DNA of 64,000 nucleotides from Heyndrickxia camelliae (GCF_002844575.1 NZ_PIQO01000001.1:470895-534894); one strand, 5' to 3'; shown: positions 36,796 to 46,089, numbered from the stretch's first letter. Made by a program: numbers and translations. Notes: generated from the sequence alone by a model not told the origin.

Positions 36796-37113
36796 ATTTT
36801 CCCTCCATGTTTTTATGTAAATGAAAAACTGGCATTTTTTTATGTTGACTTTATTTTATCACTAGTTGGGAAAAAACCAGGTAATATTTCGTTTTATATG
36901 AATGTGTTTGCATTTTCTGCAAAACAGTATACAATACTAAGGTTAGATCTTACATAAAAATATAGCGATTTTTATATAGTGATCAAACAAATTATTTGAT
37001 ATAGCTTTTCCGTTTAACTTATATTCCTATTGCTTTCGAATTTGTAAAGATAAAATATTGACAAAAGGTATGAGGAAAGCTATAATTACCTTTGTTGCCT
37101 TGGGGTGATTTAC
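36796..37113. other. Divergent spacer tmcAL / ylbN
   Basis: 318 bp, AT-rich. It holds the consensus promoter of ylbN (37058-37086). No gene is visible; a plus-strand frame at 36745-36957 is mostly antisense to tmcAL and has no ribosome site. Confidence 0.6.
37058..37086 (+). promoter_or_regulatory. Consensus sigma-A promoter of ylbN-rpmF
   Basis: TTGACA (37058-37063) and TATAAT (37081-37086) are both perfect, with the ideal 17-bp spacer. The transcript would start near 37093, about 20 bases before ylbN. This is the best housekeeping promoter in the window, as expected for a ribosomal protein operon. Confidence 0.92.
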
Positions 37114-37656
37114 ATGAAATGGTCTACGATTCAGTTACAAAAATATCGAGGAAAAAACATTGAATTAGATGAAATGATAGATGTTTCCGCAGAGCTCATG
37201 AAAAGGGATTCGCAGGTTCGTGATGTTTCTCCGATACATGTAACAGGTATTGCAAATATTACAACGGAGAAGGTAACTTTTCACCTTCATATACACGGAA
37301 AACTCATCTTGCCTTGTGCAAGAACACTAAAAGATGTTCCATTTCCAATCGATATTGAATCTACTGAAATATTTTTACTGAAGCCTGAACAAACATTTGA
37401 AGATGACGAGGCTGAAGTTCACCGTCCAATCGGTGAAATGATTGACTTGAACCCAATTATCACCGAATTACTTCTATTGGAAATTCCTATGCAAGTATTT
37501 AGTGAGGAAGCAAAAGACGATTCTGACCTTCCTTCTGGGAATGACTGGGAAGTTGTGGTTGAAAACCAAGACAAACCTAATGATGGCAAAGACACCAAGA
37601 AAATTGATCCTCGTCTAGCCGGATTAGCTAAATTCTTTGATAAGGAAGAATCTTGA
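37114..37656 (+). CDS. ylbN: DUF177 / YceD family protein YlbN
   Basis: A 180-residue acidic protein of the YceD/DUF177 family, nearly always found next to rpmF and linked to 23S rRNA/50S biogenesis in other organisms. It has [22 protein letters not shown] (family cysteine context), [20 protein letters not shown] and a C-terminal [14 protein letters not shown]. The start is ATG 37114 after GGGGTGA with a five-base spacer; GTG 37105 overlaps the ribosome site. Confidence 0.93.
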   Translation: MKWSTIQLQKYRGKNIELDEMIDVSAELMKRDSQVRDVSPIHVTGIANITTEKVTFHLHIHGKLILPCARTLKDVPFPIDIESTEIFLLKPEQTFEDDEAEVHRPIGEMIDLNPIITELLLLEIPMQVFSEEAKDDSDLPSGNDWEVVVENQDKPNDGKDTKKIDPRLAGLAKFFDKEES

Positions 37657-37720
37657 AAATTGGAAGAACCAGCACTACTGGATCTTATACAACAGTGATC
37701 TCTTTAAGGAGGTGGGAAGA

Positions 37721-37894
37721 ATGGCTGTACCTTTTAGAAGAACATCCAAAACAGCAAAAAGAAAACGCCGTACACACTTTAAATTACAAGTGCCTGGCAT
37801 GGTTGAATGTCCAAGTTGTGGTGAAATGAAACTTGCTCACCGTGTATGTAAAGCGTGTGGAACATATAAAGGCAAGGATGTAGTAAATAACTAA
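37721..37894 (+). CDS. rpmF: 50S ribosomal protein L32
   Basis: A 57-residue protein, [20 protein letters not shown]..., with two CxxC pairs (CPSC and CKAC). This is the zinc-binding form of L32. The ATG has AAGGAGGTG seven bases upstream. It follows ylbN by 64 bp and shares its strong promoter. Confidence 0.97.
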   Translation: MAVPFRRTSKTAKRKRRTHFKLQVPGMVECPSCGEMKLAHRVCKACGTYKGKDVVNN

Positions 37895-38311
37895 TATTGT
37901 GTGTTTTTCACTGAAGGTATCTATAAAAGCTTTCAGTTGTAAAATATTACGAAAAAAGATGAAGAGACCATGGCTCTTCATCTTTTTTTATTACTAGGAA
38001 AAAGGGTAACGAAATATTAGAAAATTTTCTTCCTAATTAAATAAAATGTAATTCCAGATATAGTCTATCTTTTCTATCAGCTGCATATGTATGAATAAAG
38101 AAATCCTCCTATAGTAGAAGTATATAGCGTGTCATTCATTAGTTGTTTTTGTGATGCATCCATTTAGATTTTACTACTTAGGGGAGAAATTTTAATTAGC
38201 AATACTGTCAAATAAATGTGATGGTAGGCATGAAAGAACGAAACCAATAGGGCTCATTTTCTTGTCTATCAGACAGTTAAAAAGTTAATAAAATAGCTGG
38301 GAGGGATAGAA
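37895..38311. other. Spacer rpmF / gerR
   Basis: 417 bp. The left part holds the rpmF terminator (37951-37990). The remainder is AT-rich; I looked for a sporulation promoter before gerR but found no match I trust, and no gene. Confidence 0.5.
37951..37990 (+). terminator. Terminator after rpmF
   Basis: AAAAGATGAAGAG pairs with CTCTTCATCTTTT around ACCATGG, followed by a run of T. Confidence 0.92.
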
Positions 38312-38848
38312 GTGTCTTCTACTCGTCAAGATGCATGGTCACATGATGAAGATTTATTATTAGCAGAGGTGGTTTTAAGGCATATTCGTGAAGGAAGCAC
38401 GCAGCTTCAAGCGTTTGAAGAGGTCGGAAAGCAAATGAATCGTACCGCTGCCGCTTGTGGCTTTCGTTGGAACTCATATGTTCGAAAACAATATAAATCG
38501 GGAATAGAATTAGCGAAGAAACAAAGAAAAGAAAGAAAAAGCAAACAAAGTGATCATCAAGAGGAGCCTGTTCAAGTGCCGCAAACAGAAGAGTATAAAC
38601 AGGTTGATGCAGTTGTTAATCTGACATTAGCGGATGTTATTAAATTTTTAGGAAATTTACAAGCATCACAAGAAAAGATTCAAAAGGAGAAGGAAAGTTT
38701 AAAAAATGAGGTAAATAATTTCCAAAATAAATTGGGACAATTACAAGAATTGTATGAAGAACAAAAAAGAGAATATAGTGAATTGGAAAAGGAATACTCT
38801 TCTATGCTAGCGATTATGGAAAAAGCTAGAAAAATGGCTCTTAAATAA
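38312..38848 (+). CDS. gerR: RsfA family transcription regulator GerR (YlbO)
   Basis: A 178-residue DNA-binding protein. The N-terminal Myb/SANT-like helix-turn-helix ([34 protein letters not shown]) is followed by a C-terminal coiled coil from about residue 105. In B. subtilis GerR is a mother-cell regulator acting on sigma-E genes during sporulation. The start is GTG 38312 with GGGAGGG about eight bases upstream. It ends at a long hairpin that overlaps the convergent ylbP. Confidence 0.9.
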   Translation: MSSTRQDAWSHDEDLLLAEVVLRHIREGSTQLQAFEEVGKQMNRTAAACGFRWNSYVRKQYKSGIELAKKQRKERKSKQSDHQEEPVQVPQTEEYKQVDAVVNLTLADVIKFLGNLQASQEKIQKEKESLKNEVNNFQNKLGQLQELYEEQKREYSELEKEYSSMLAIMEKARKMALK

Positions 38849-38853
38849 TAAAT

Positions 38854-38897
38854 CCTGCAAAAAACAAACAGCGAATTAGCTGTTTGTTTTTTGCAGG
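38854..38897. terminator. Bidirectional terminator with 19-bp perfect stem, overlapping the ylbP 3' end
   Basis: The arms 38854-38872 and 38879-38897 pair perfectly over 19 bp (CCTGCAAAAAACAAACAGC) around GAATTA. The A/T-rich part supplies a T run in both directions. The left edge is six bases after the gerR stop, and the right arm codes for the last residues of YlbP. Confidence 0.85.
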
Positions 38898-39349
38898 TTC
38901 ACACCCTCAGGACACCACACTAATGGATTTAGTCCTAAATCTCTATTCATATCATATTCTACAGCTTGGAACTCCATTTTGTCCCAAAACTCCCTTGACT
39001 GCATTCTAGAATTAGTTTTGATTGGAAGACCAAAGCCTTTAGCAAAATCAACAAGTGCTTTACCGAAACCCTTGAACTGATAGTCCGGGAGTACTTCTAA
39101 TTTCCATAATTCTAAATATGTTTGTTGCGGCTCGAAATAAAGATCATATTTTGCATCTCTTTGATACAAACTCATCCGAGCAACCAGTTTGTCGGCATAA
39201 TATATTCCGTAGAATGGGGATTCTGAATTATCTTCAATAATGTTTTCTTGGAGGTCCTCGAGCATGGATAATTCTTGGAGACCGTATTCTTTGAATTTCT
39301 TAAATTCCTCTAGTGTTTTATAGTTAACTTTCAATCTCTTTATTTCCAT
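38876..39349 (-). CDS. ylbP: GNAT family acetyltransferase YlbP
   Basis: A 157-residue GNAT-fold N-acetyltransferase. The family core is LWKLEVLPDYQFKGFGKALVDFA, with the acetyl-CoA loop QFKGFGKAL, and SPFYGIYYADKLVARMSLY forms the central sheet. The substrate of YlbP is not known. The last seven codons lie in the right arm of the 19-bp hairpin shared with gerR. The ATG has GAGGAAC upstream. Confidence 0.88.
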   Translation of the reverse strand: MEIKRLKVNYKTLEEFKKFKEYGLQELSMLEDLQENIIEDNSESPFYGIYYADKLVARMSLYQRDAKYDLYFEPQQTYLELWKLEVLPDYQFKGFGKALVDFAKGFGLPIKTNSRMQSREFWDKMEFQAVEYDMNRDLGLNPLVWCPEGVNLQKTNS

Positions 39350-39465
39350 TAGTGTTCCTCCTTTTTGTCTTAATCTATTGTGAAGATATTTATTGGCAAT
39401 ATTTCAAAAACTATGTGTATATATTTAATTATATACCAGAAGCGGAAGTTTTTCCGTATTTTGTT

Positions 39466-39480
39466 TCGAAAGCGTTTGCA
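39466..39480 (+). promoter_or_regulatory. Probable cre site (CcpA) before the acyl-CoA carboxylase cassette
   Basis: TCGAAAGCGTTTGCA matches the cre consensus WTGNAANCGNWWNCA at every fixed position except one (C for T at position 2). It overlaps the -35 box of a possible promoter (TTTGCA 39475, TAAAAT 39497, 16-bp spacer), so bound CcpA would repress. Confidence 0.6.
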
Positions 39481-39612
39481 AAAAAAGGGAGGAATTTAAA
39501 ATTTTTTGTAGAAATTTATAACTGTGATGCATTTTGAAGGGGAAATAGCTAAGTCAAATGCAGATCATTCCGTTATAAGAGATCAATGAGATTTACGGAA
39601 AGGGGTTTTGCT

Positions 39613-40956
39613 ATGAATAAGATTTTAATAGCAAATCGCGGAGAAATTGCATCTCGTATAATACGAACATGCAAACAAATGGGAATCGAAACAGTAGCGA
39701 TATTTTCTGATGCGGACGCTCTGCTTCCATATGTTCAGGAAGCTGATAAAGCAGTTTGTATTGGAGCACCACCGGTAAACCAATCCTATTTAAATATGGA
39801 TTTAATAATCGATATCGCTTTAAAGGAAGGGGTTCAGGGAATTCATCCTGGTTATGGGCTGCTCTCTGAAAATAGTGCATTCGCACGAAAGGTTAAGGAT
39901 AGCGGGATTAAGTTTATTGGCCCAAGTCCGGAGACCGTGGACGAAATGGGTGATAAAATAAAGGCGCGCAAAAAGATGATGGCAGCAGGTGTTCCAGTTG
40001 TACCTGGAAGTGTAACCGGACTGCAAAATGTTGAGGAGGCGGTTGCCTTTGCGGAGAAAATTGGTTACCCAGTTATGCTTAAAGCAAGCGGTGGAGGCGG
40101 GGGAATTGGAATGATTCGCTGTGAAAATGAGCAAGCGCTCAATCAACATTTTGAATCCACGAAAAATCGTGCATTAAGCTATTTTGGTACAGACGGTGTA
40201 TTTATTGAAAAATGTATCGATCGTGCACGTCATATTGAAGTTCAGATATTTGCGGATCAGCATGACCAAGTCATTCATTTATTTGAAAGAAATTGTTCGG
40301 TACAGCGCAGGAATCAAAAGGTTATAGAGGAAGCGGGATCACCCCATTTATCAGAGGAAACAAAAAGGAAAATGTATGAAGCTGCAATAAAGGCAGCTAA
40401 GGCGGTTCACTATGAAAATGCTGGTACAGTAGAGTTCATCGTAGATGAAGACGAAAATTTCTATTTCCTAGAAATGAATACACGTCTGCAAGTGGAGCAC
40501 CCGGTGACAGAAATGATTACTGATCTTGATTTGGTAAAATGGCAAATAAGTGTTGCTTGCGGGGAAAAACTCCCACTAACCCAAAAGGATATAATGAAAA
40601 GGGGCCATGCAATCGAATTAAGGATATACGCTGAGGATCCTAAGACATTCTATCCGTCACCAGGAACGATTACATCTCTTTCATGGGGGATGGACGATGG
40701 GATAAGAATTGATGCAGGATATAGTGAAGGACTTAAGGTAACTCCGTTTTATGATCCGATGATTGCTAAGTGTGTTATTTATTCGGAAACAAGAGAAGCT
40801 TGTATAGAAAAAACGCAAAAATTTTTACTGGAAACGAGAATAGAAGGAATTAAAACAAATATTCCTTTTATCCAGCATGTATTAATGAGTGAAGATTTTC
40901 AAAACGGTTATTATTTTACTAATATTATCGATAAATTAAAGTCTATTAATCATTGA
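39613..40956 (+). CDS. Acyl-CoA carboxylase, biotin carboxylase subunit (AccC/YngH-like)
   Basis: A 447-residue ATP-grasp biotin carboxylase. It has ILIANRGEIASRIIRTC, the glycine loop KASGGGGGIGM, HIEVQIFAD, NCSVQRRNQKV and EMNTRLQVEHPVTE. It carboxylates biotin on the small carrier encoded next. The three-gene set looks like B. subtilis yngH-yngHB-yngE (an acyl-CoA or methylcrotonyl-CoA carboxylase) and not the fatty-acid AccABCD set, because carrier and transferase are separate and the transferase is of PccB type. The start is ATG 39613 after AAAGGGG; upstream ATG 39586 lacks a ribosome site. Confidence 0.88.
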   Translation: MNKILIANRGEIASRIIRTCKQMGIETVAIFSDADALLPYVQEADKAVCIGAPPVNQSYLNMDLIIDIALKEGVQGIHPGYGLLSENSAFARKVKDSGIKFIGPSPETVDEMGDKIKARKKMMAAGVPVVPGSVTGLQNVEEAVAFAEKIGYPVMLKASGGGGGIGMIRCENEQALNQHFESTKNRALSYFGTDGVFIEKCIDRARHIEVQIFADQHDQVIHLFERNCSVQRRNQKVIEEAGSPHLSEETKRKMYEAAIKAAKAVHYENAGTVEFIVDEDENFYFLEMNTRLQVEHPVTEMITDLDLVKWQISVACGEKLPLTQKDIMKRGHAIELRIYAEDPKTFYPSPGTITSLSWGMDDGIRIDAGYSEGLKVTPFYDPMIAKCVIYSETREACIEKTQKFLLETRIEGIKTNIPFIQHVLMSEDFQNGYYFTNIIDKLKSINH

Positions 40957-40973
40957 AACTGGAGGAAAAATTC

Positions 40974-41186
40974 ATGAAGGAAGTTTATGCTTCAATGGCA
41001 GGTACAGTTTTAAATATATTTGTAAACAATGGTGATGAGGTTACGCAGGGGCAGACGGTCATTATGTTGGAATCCATGAAAATGGAGATCCCAATGGATG
41101 CCGAAGTAGCTGGTAAAGTAACTGAGGTAAAAGTAAACATTGGAGATTTTGTAAATGAAGGAGACATATTACTAACATTAGAATAA
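40974..41186 (+). CDS. Biotin/lipoyl attachment domain carrier protein (YngHB-like)
   Basis: A 70-residue stand-alone biotin carrier with the biotinylation motif ESMKMEIPM (biotin on the lysine between the methionines). YngHB of B. subtilis is a similar single-domain protein that can carry biotin or lipoyl. The ATG follows GGAGG by eight bases, 17 bp after the biotin carboxylase stop. Confidence 0.92.
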   Translation: MKEVYASMAGTVLNIFVNNGDEVTQGQTVIMLESMKMEIPMDAEVAGKVTEVKVNIGDFVNEGDILLTLE

Positions 41187-41213
41187 GCTCTTTGGACGAG
41201 GGGAGATGGCTAT

Positions 41214-42749
41214 ATGACAAAAATTGCAGATGTGTCACTATCAGAAATAAGGGAAAGAATTAGTGCGGGTGGTCCTGAAAAGTATCATGAAAAACTTAAG
41301 AGCCAAAATAAACTTTTTGTAAGGAATCGTTTAGATAGATTGTTTGATAATGGAGAATATGAAGAGGATGGCCTGTTTGCAAATTGCCAAGCGGATGATT
41401 TGCCAGCAGATGGAGTTGTCACAGCAATCGGAGCCATAAATGGTCAAACAGTATGTGTGATGGCAAACGATTCAACGGTTAAGGCAGGATCTTGGGGAGC
41501 AAGAACCGTTGAGAAAATCATACGTATTCAAGAAACAGCAGAAAAGTTAAAGATTCCTCTATTGTATTTAGTCGATTCCGCAGGTGCACGCATTACTGAT
41601 CAATTAGAAATGTTTCCAAACCGACGAGGTGCAGGGAGAATTTTTTACAATCAAGTAAAATTATCCGGAATGATCCCTCAGATATGTTTGTTGTTCGGAC
41701 CTTCTGCTGCGGGTGGGGCTTATATACCAGCGTTTTGCGATATTGTTATTATGGTAGATAAAAATGCCTCTATGTATCTAGGGTCTCCGAGAATGGCGGA
41801 AAAGGTTATTGGGGAAAAGGTATCGCTTGAGGAAATGGGCGGTGCGAGAATGCATTGTTCTGTCAGCGGCTGTGGGGATATGTTAGTACAATCAGAAGAA
41901 GAGGCGATTGATGCCGCTCGTAAGTATTTAGGATACTTTCCAAAGAATTATTCAGAGAAGCCAAGTAAGGTGGAAGCTGTTCAACCTAGAAATGGCAGAA
42001 GTTTAGATGAGATTATTCCAAAACACCAAAATGCTCCGTTTGATATGTATGAATGCATTGATTCACTGATCGATGACGAGAGCTTTTTTGAAATTAAAAA
42101 ACTATTCGCACCAGAGTTAATTACAGGGTTAGCTAGGATTGGAGGTAGAGCGGTTGGAATTATCGCCAATCAGCCTAAAGTAAAGGGCGGAGTTTTATTT
42201 GTGGATTCCGCGGATAAAGCAGCAAAGTTTATTCAACTATGTGATGCCTTCCATATTCCGTTATTGTTTTTAGCAGATGTTCCAGGATTTATGATAGGTA
42301 CAAAGGTAGAAAGGGCAGGGATTATACGACATGGAGCGAAATTAATTGCCGCCATGAGCTCGGCTACTGTTCCGAAAATATCCGTTATAGTTAGAAAAGC
42401 ATATGGTGCAGGATTGTATGCAATGGCTGGCCCGGCATTTGAACCGGATTGTTGTATTGCATTGCCGACGGCGCAAATAGCTGTAATGGGTCCGGAAGCT
42501 GCCGTTAATGCTGTCTATTCTAATAAAATTCAGGCTATTGAAGACCCGAAAGAGAGAATAGCCTTCGTTCAGGAAAAGCAAAAAGAATATCAAGAAACCA
42601 TTGATATTTATAAGCTGGCTTCCGAATTAATAGTTGATGAGATAGTAGCACCAAATGATTTAAGAAAAGTATTGATTAGTCGATTCCATCTATATGAAAC
42701 AAAAGAATTAAACTTTAGCACACGCAAACACCCAGTGTATCCTGTGTAA
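41214..42749 (+). CDS. Acyl-CoA carboxylase, carboxyltransferase subunit (PccB/YngE-like)
   Basis: A 511-residue crotonase-fold carboxyltransferase that moves CO2 from carboxybiotin to an acyl-CoA. Visible are the N-half CoA region (VDSAGARITDQLEMFPNRRGAGRIFYNQ, LFGPSAAGGAYIPAFCD) and the C-half (FVDSADKAAKFIQLCDAF, LADVPGFMIG, RKAYGAGLYAMAGPAF). The substrate could be propionyl-, methylcrotonyl- or another branched acyl-CoA. Enzymes that would point to leucine breakdown (HMG-CoA lyase, isovaleryl-CoA dehydrogenase) are not next to it. Confidence 0.9.
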   Translation: MTKIADVSLSEIRERISAGGPEKYHEKLKSQNKLFVRNRLDRLFDNGEYEEDGLFANCQADDLPADGVVTAIGAINGQTVCVMANDSTVKAGSWGARTVEKIIRIQETAEKLKIPLLYLVDSAGARITDQLEMFPNRRGAGRIFYNQVKLSGMIPQICLLFGPSAAGGAYIPAFCDIVIMVDKNASMYLGSPRMAEKVIGEKVSLEEMGGARMHCSVSGCGDMLVQSEEEAIDAARKYLGYFPKNYSEKPSKVEAVQPRNGRSLDEIIPKHQNAPFDMYECIDSLIDDESFFEIKKLFAPELITGLARIGGRAVGIIANQPKVKGGVLFVDSADKAAKFIQLCDAFHIPLLFLADVPGFMIGTKVERAGIIRHGAKLIAAMSSATVPKISVIVRKAYGAGLYAMAGPAFEPDCCIALPTAQIAVMGPEAAVNAVYSNKIQAIEDPKERIAFVQEKQKEYQETIDIYKLASELIVDEIVAPNDLRKVLISRFHLYETKELNFSTRKHPVYPV

Positions 42750-42761
42750 ATTAAGCAAGTG

Positions 42762-42803
42762 CAAAAGACCAAATCGCAAAAGATTTGGTCTTTTGTTTTT
42801 TTC
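42762..42803 (+). terminator. Terminator of the acyl-CoA carboxylase cassette
   Basis: CAAAAGACCAAATC pairs perfectly over 14 bp with GATTTGGTCTTTTG, followed by a T run. Confidence 0.92.
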
Positions 42804-42962
42804 TGTGATTACCGGTCACTAGTTCTGTGATATGGGCAAGGTTGGTTGTTTTTTTATTATACAGAAGGACGTTTCATTAACTTGTATAAAAAAGTGATTT
42901 TTAGGGCGCTTGTGCGTAAATAACGAATTCAATCATTAACGGATCGCCGCATTTCTTTTTTT

Positions 42963-42991
42963 TTCACACTATTATTATAATTTGGTACAAT
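42963..42991 (+). promoter_or_regulatory. Sigma-A promoter of panE
   Basis: TTCACA (42963-42968) and TACAAT (42986-42991) are 17 bp apart, with TGG before the -10. Each box is five out of six. The transcript would start about 25 bases before panE. Confidence 0.72.
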
Positions 42992-43021
42992 AGTATAAAA
43001 GAATTAAATTGAGGGATTCGA

Positions 43022-43918
43022 ATGAAAATCGCAATTATCGGTGCAGGATCCATAGGTCTTTTATTTGCTGGATATCTAGGAAAGAAGCATGCCGTAACGA
43101 TAATTCCGAGAAGAGAGGAGCAGTGTGCACAACTCGAAAAAGAGGGAATATCAATCGTTATGGAAGGCAACAAATGCTTTAAAACCATTGTGAAATCAAA
43201 TATAGGATATGAATCTTTAAATGAACAAGATCTGGTAATTGTTGCAGTGAAACAATACCATCTTCCAAATATCAAACCAATTTTAGTTGACTTGAAACAC
43301 ACAATACCGTTGTTGTTTTTGCAAAACGGTATGGGACATATAGAAATATTAAAAGATTTAAACAGTAAAACAATATTAGTAGGAACGGTTGAGCACGGTG
43401 CTTTAAAAGTAAATGATTATACTGTGAAACATAATGGTATTGGCCAAACCAATATTGCTATGTATAAAGGGGAAAGCTCTATCATCGACTCCCTGGTTTC
43501 ATACAATATTGCTTCTTTCCCATTTTGTCAGCAATATAATTGGGAAAAGATGCTTGTAAAAAAGCTGATGATTAATGCAATTATTAATCCTCTAACAGCT
43601 GTTTTAAAAATAAAAAATGGTCAACTTATAACAAACTCTTTCTATTTATCATTGTTAAAAGAGTATTTTCTTGAGCTTTTTTCCGTCTTTTCTTTTATGG
43701 ACAAGCAGTTGGTTTTTGAGGAAATATTGAAGATATGCCGTAATACTAGTGAAAATAAGTCTTCCATGCTTAATGATATCCTGCATAATCGCAAAACAGA
43801 GATAGATGCGATTCTAGGCTATATTTTAGAAAGAGCGAAATCACAAAAAATCCAATTGCCAATTACAAAGATATTATTTCAAATGGTAAAGGGAATGGAA
43901 GGGGGAAGCGGAGAATAG
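43022..43918 (+). CDS. panE: 2-dehydropantoate 2-reductase PanE (YlbQ)
   Basis: A 298-residue NADPH-dependent ketopantoate reductase of the pantothenate pathway. The nucleotide-binding motif IGAGSIGLLFAGYL opens the protein. DLVIVAVKQYHLPNI, LQNGMGH and the catalytic lysine in WEKMLVKKLMINAIINPLTAV follow. The gene comes directly before the DUF3397 gene with one base between them. ATG after TGAGGG. Confidence 0.92.
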   Translation: MKIAIIGAGSIGLLFAGYLGKKHAVTIIPRREEQCAQLEKEGISIVMEGNKCFKTIVKSNIGYESLNEQDLVIVAVKQYHLPNIKPILVDLKHTIPLLFLQNGMGHIEILKDLNSKTILVGTVEHGALKVNDYTVKHNGIGQTNIAMYKGESSIIDSLVSYNIASFPFCQQYNWEKMLVKKLMINAIINPLTAVLKIKNGQLITNSFYLSLLKEYFLELFSVFSFMDKQLVFEEILKICRNTSENKSSMLNDILHNRKTEIDAILGYILERAKSQKIQLPITKILFQMVKGMEGGSGE

Positions 43919-43919
43919 A

Positions 43920-44315
43920 ATGGGAATATTTCTTTCATGGATCGCCGGAGTATTGATATTGATTCCTTTCATTGCCTATTTACTAGTGTTTTTCGCAGTG
44001 AAACTTATTACGAATAATCATAGAAGAGCTGTTTCTTACGCAATTGATATTACTACCTTATTTCTTATATTATCGGTTAATGAAATTGCGTTTGTATTAT
44101 GGTCACATTCATTTTTATGGGTCATCATATTGCTATTGCTGTTAATAGCCATAGGTTTTGTTTTCTTATATCGCTATATGCGGAATGAAATTATTTATTC
44201 CAAGGTTTTCAAAGGATTTTGGCGCTTTAATTTCTTATTATTTTGTGCCGCATACATTATTCTTATGATTTATGGTTTGACAAGAAGTGTACTTGATTCA
44301 GTTGCAATGAATTAA
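43920..44315 (+). CDS. DUF3397 family membrane protein
   Basis: A 131-residue protein with four predicted membrane helices (IAGVLILIPFIAYLLVFFAV, AIDITTLFLILSVNEIAFVL, WVIILLLLLIAIGFVFLY, NFLLFCAAYIILMIYGL). It matches DUF3397, found between panE and bshC in several Bacillaceae. Function unknown. It starts one base after the panE stop, with GGGGGAAGCGGAG inside the end of panE as ribosome site, so the two are coupled. Confidence 0.78.
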   Translation: MGIFLSWIAGVLILIPFIAYLLVFFAVKLITNNHRRAVSYAIDITTLFLILSVNEIAFVLWSHSFLWVIILLLLLIAIGFVFLYRYMRNEIIYSKVFKGFWRFNFLLFCAAYIILMIYGLTRSVLDSVAMN

Positions 44316-44362
44316 ACAAGGAAAATTATTTAAGCAATTTTTTTCTCTTTCCTGCATAATAA

Positions 44363-44371
44363 TGCTATACT
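44363..44371 (+). promoter_or_regulatory. Extended -10 promoter element of bshC
   Basis: TGC followed by TATACT (44366-44371). The -35 (TTCTCT at 17 bp) is weak. The start of transcription would be near 44378, about 60 bases before bshC. Confidence 0.45.
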
Positions 44372-44438
44372 CTAACAAGATTAAGATGGAAAATTATCAT
44401 TTGTTTTATTAAGTTATTGAGAAAGGAAGATTCACCTT

Positions 44439-46058
44439 ATGGATCTGGAAAAAATCTTCATTCCAGCAACGAACCGTTTTGCTTCCCTTTACATAGAGCA
44501 AAAAAAACCTGTGAAAGACTTTTTTCATTATGACATAACAGATCAAGATGTTTTTAAGAAGCGATATAAAGATGTGCAAGCTCGAACATTTGAAAGAGAA
44601 AAACTTGCAGATTGTATAGAAGCATATATGGAGAAATTTTCTCCAACTGAGGAAGTAAAAAAGTCTCTTGCAAAATTAAGACAACCTGAATCAGTTGTGG
44701 TTATAGGTGGGCAACAAGCTGGATTATTGACAGGACCGTTATATACAGTTCATAAACTTATTTCGATTATTCACCTTGCAAGGGAACAGGAACAGGCATT
44801 ACAAGTCCCTGTTGTTCCGGTTTTCTGGATAGCGGGAGAAGATCATGATTACTTAGAAGTTAACCATGTTTTTGTAGAAAAAGATCGTTCCATCCATAAA
44901 TTAAGTTATGCTGAGGGACCAATTGATAAACGAATGGTTTCCGATGTGGAATTTGATAAAGTACATATGAAAAAATGGGTTAAAAAAGTATTCGAGCACT
45001 TCGGAGAAACTGAATATACTAACAAGCTGCTTCATATGATGGACAACACAATTGATCAATCCAAAACGTTTGTTGATTTTTTTGTGAAAGTAATCCTTGA
45101 TCTATTTTCTAAATATGGGGTACTGCTTATTGATTCCGCAGATAAACAATTAAGAAGGCTAGAGGTTCCTTTCTTTAAACAGATTATTGAACAAAGTAGT
45201 TCGATTACTAATTTAGTCTTACAACAGCAACAGAATATTGGTTCTTTTGATTTTGCCAATACTATTGACATTGGAAAGAATGCCGTTAATTTATTCTATT
45301 ATGATGGGAAGGAGAGAATATTATTAGACTACTTCCCAGAGCAAGATATCTACATCGGCAAAAATAATAAAGTCCAGTTTACTAAAATGGAGTTATTAAC
45401 AGAACTTGAAAATCATCCAGAACATTTTAGTAATAATGTAGTGACTAGACCAATGATGGAGGAATGGCTCTTTCCAACCCTTGCTTTTATCGGAGGTCCT
45501 GGTGAAATAGCATATTGGGCAGAATTAAAGCTTGCCTTTGAACATATGGGATTCGATATGCCTCCTGTTATTGCAAGATTGAATCTGACAATCTTAGAAC
45601 GCTCCATTGCTGCAGATATGGAGGAAATGCAGTTAGATGTTGTACAGACCATTCGTGATGGAGTAGAGGAAGTCAGAACTGATTATTGGAATTCAGTAAA
45701 AGATGAAACGTTGGATGGACTAGTATCAGAAGCGAGGGACTGGCTAGAAAAACAATATAGCCAAATTCTATCCAACAGTGATAAAGGTATCGAACCGTTG
45801 ATTGAGAAAAATTTATCTATCCATATGCGTCAGCTTGAGTTCTTACAAAGGAAAATTAATTTAAATATTGAACAAAAGCATGACAACGTGTTGGAAGTAT
45901 ATAATCGCATCGAAAGAAGCTTAAGACCAAATAATTCTCCACAAGAAAGAATTTGGAATATCTTTTATTTCATTAATAAATATGGAATCGCATTTATTGA
46001 TGATCTTTTATCTCTTCCGTATGAGTTTGACGGAACCCATAAATTAATAAGATTGTAA
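44439..46058 (+). CDS. bshC: Bacillithiol synthase BshC (YllA)
   Basis: A 539-residue protein, the putative cysteine-adding enzyme of bacillithiol synthesis (cysteinyl transfer to glucosaminyl malate). It has VVIGGQQAGLLTGPLYTVHKLISII and VFWIAGEDHDYLEVNHVF, an HxGH-like nucleotidyl transfer fold, and a C-terminal coiled coil (about residues 440-495). The gene sits between panE and mraZ as in B. subtilis. The ribosome site is AAAGGAAG about ten bases upstream. Confidence 0.95.
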   Translation: MDLEKIFIPATNRFASLYIEQKKPVKDFFHYDITDQDVFKKRYKDVQARTFEREKLADCIEAYMEKFSPTEEVKKSLAKLRQPESVVVIGGQQAGLLTGPLYTVHKLISIIHLAREQEQALQVPVVPVFWIAGEDHDYLEVNHVFVEKDRSIHKLSYAEGPIDKRMVSDVEFDKVHMKKWVKKVFEHFGETEYTNKLLHMMDNTIDQSKTFVDFFVKVILDLFSKYGVLLIDSADKQLRRLEVPFFKQIIEQSSSITNLVLQQQQNIGSFDFANTIDIGKNAVNLFYYDGKERILLDYFPEQDIYIGKNNKVQFTKMELLTELENHPEHFSNNVVTRPMMEEWLFPTLAFIGGPGEIAYWAELKLAFEHMGFDMPPVIARLNLTILERSIAADMEEMQLDVVQTIRDGVEEVRTDYWNSVKDETLDGLVSEARDWLEKQYSQILSNSDKGIEPLIEKNLSIHMRQLEFLQRKINLNIEQKHDNVLEVYNRIERSLRPNNSPQERIWNIFYFINKYGIAFIDDLLSLPYEFDGTHKLIRL

Positions 46059-46089
46059 ACCAGTTTGAGATTTCAAACTGGTTTTTTTT
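46058..46089 (+). terminator. Terminator after bshC
   Basis: AACCAGTTTGA pairs perfectly with TCAAACTGGTT around GATT, followed by seven T. Confidence 0.92.

Noticed and set aside
39352-39537. 61-codon plus-strand frame before the biotin carboxylase
   Set aside because: It starts with GTG antisense to the ylbP ribosome site, has no ribosome site of its own, and contains the cre-like element.
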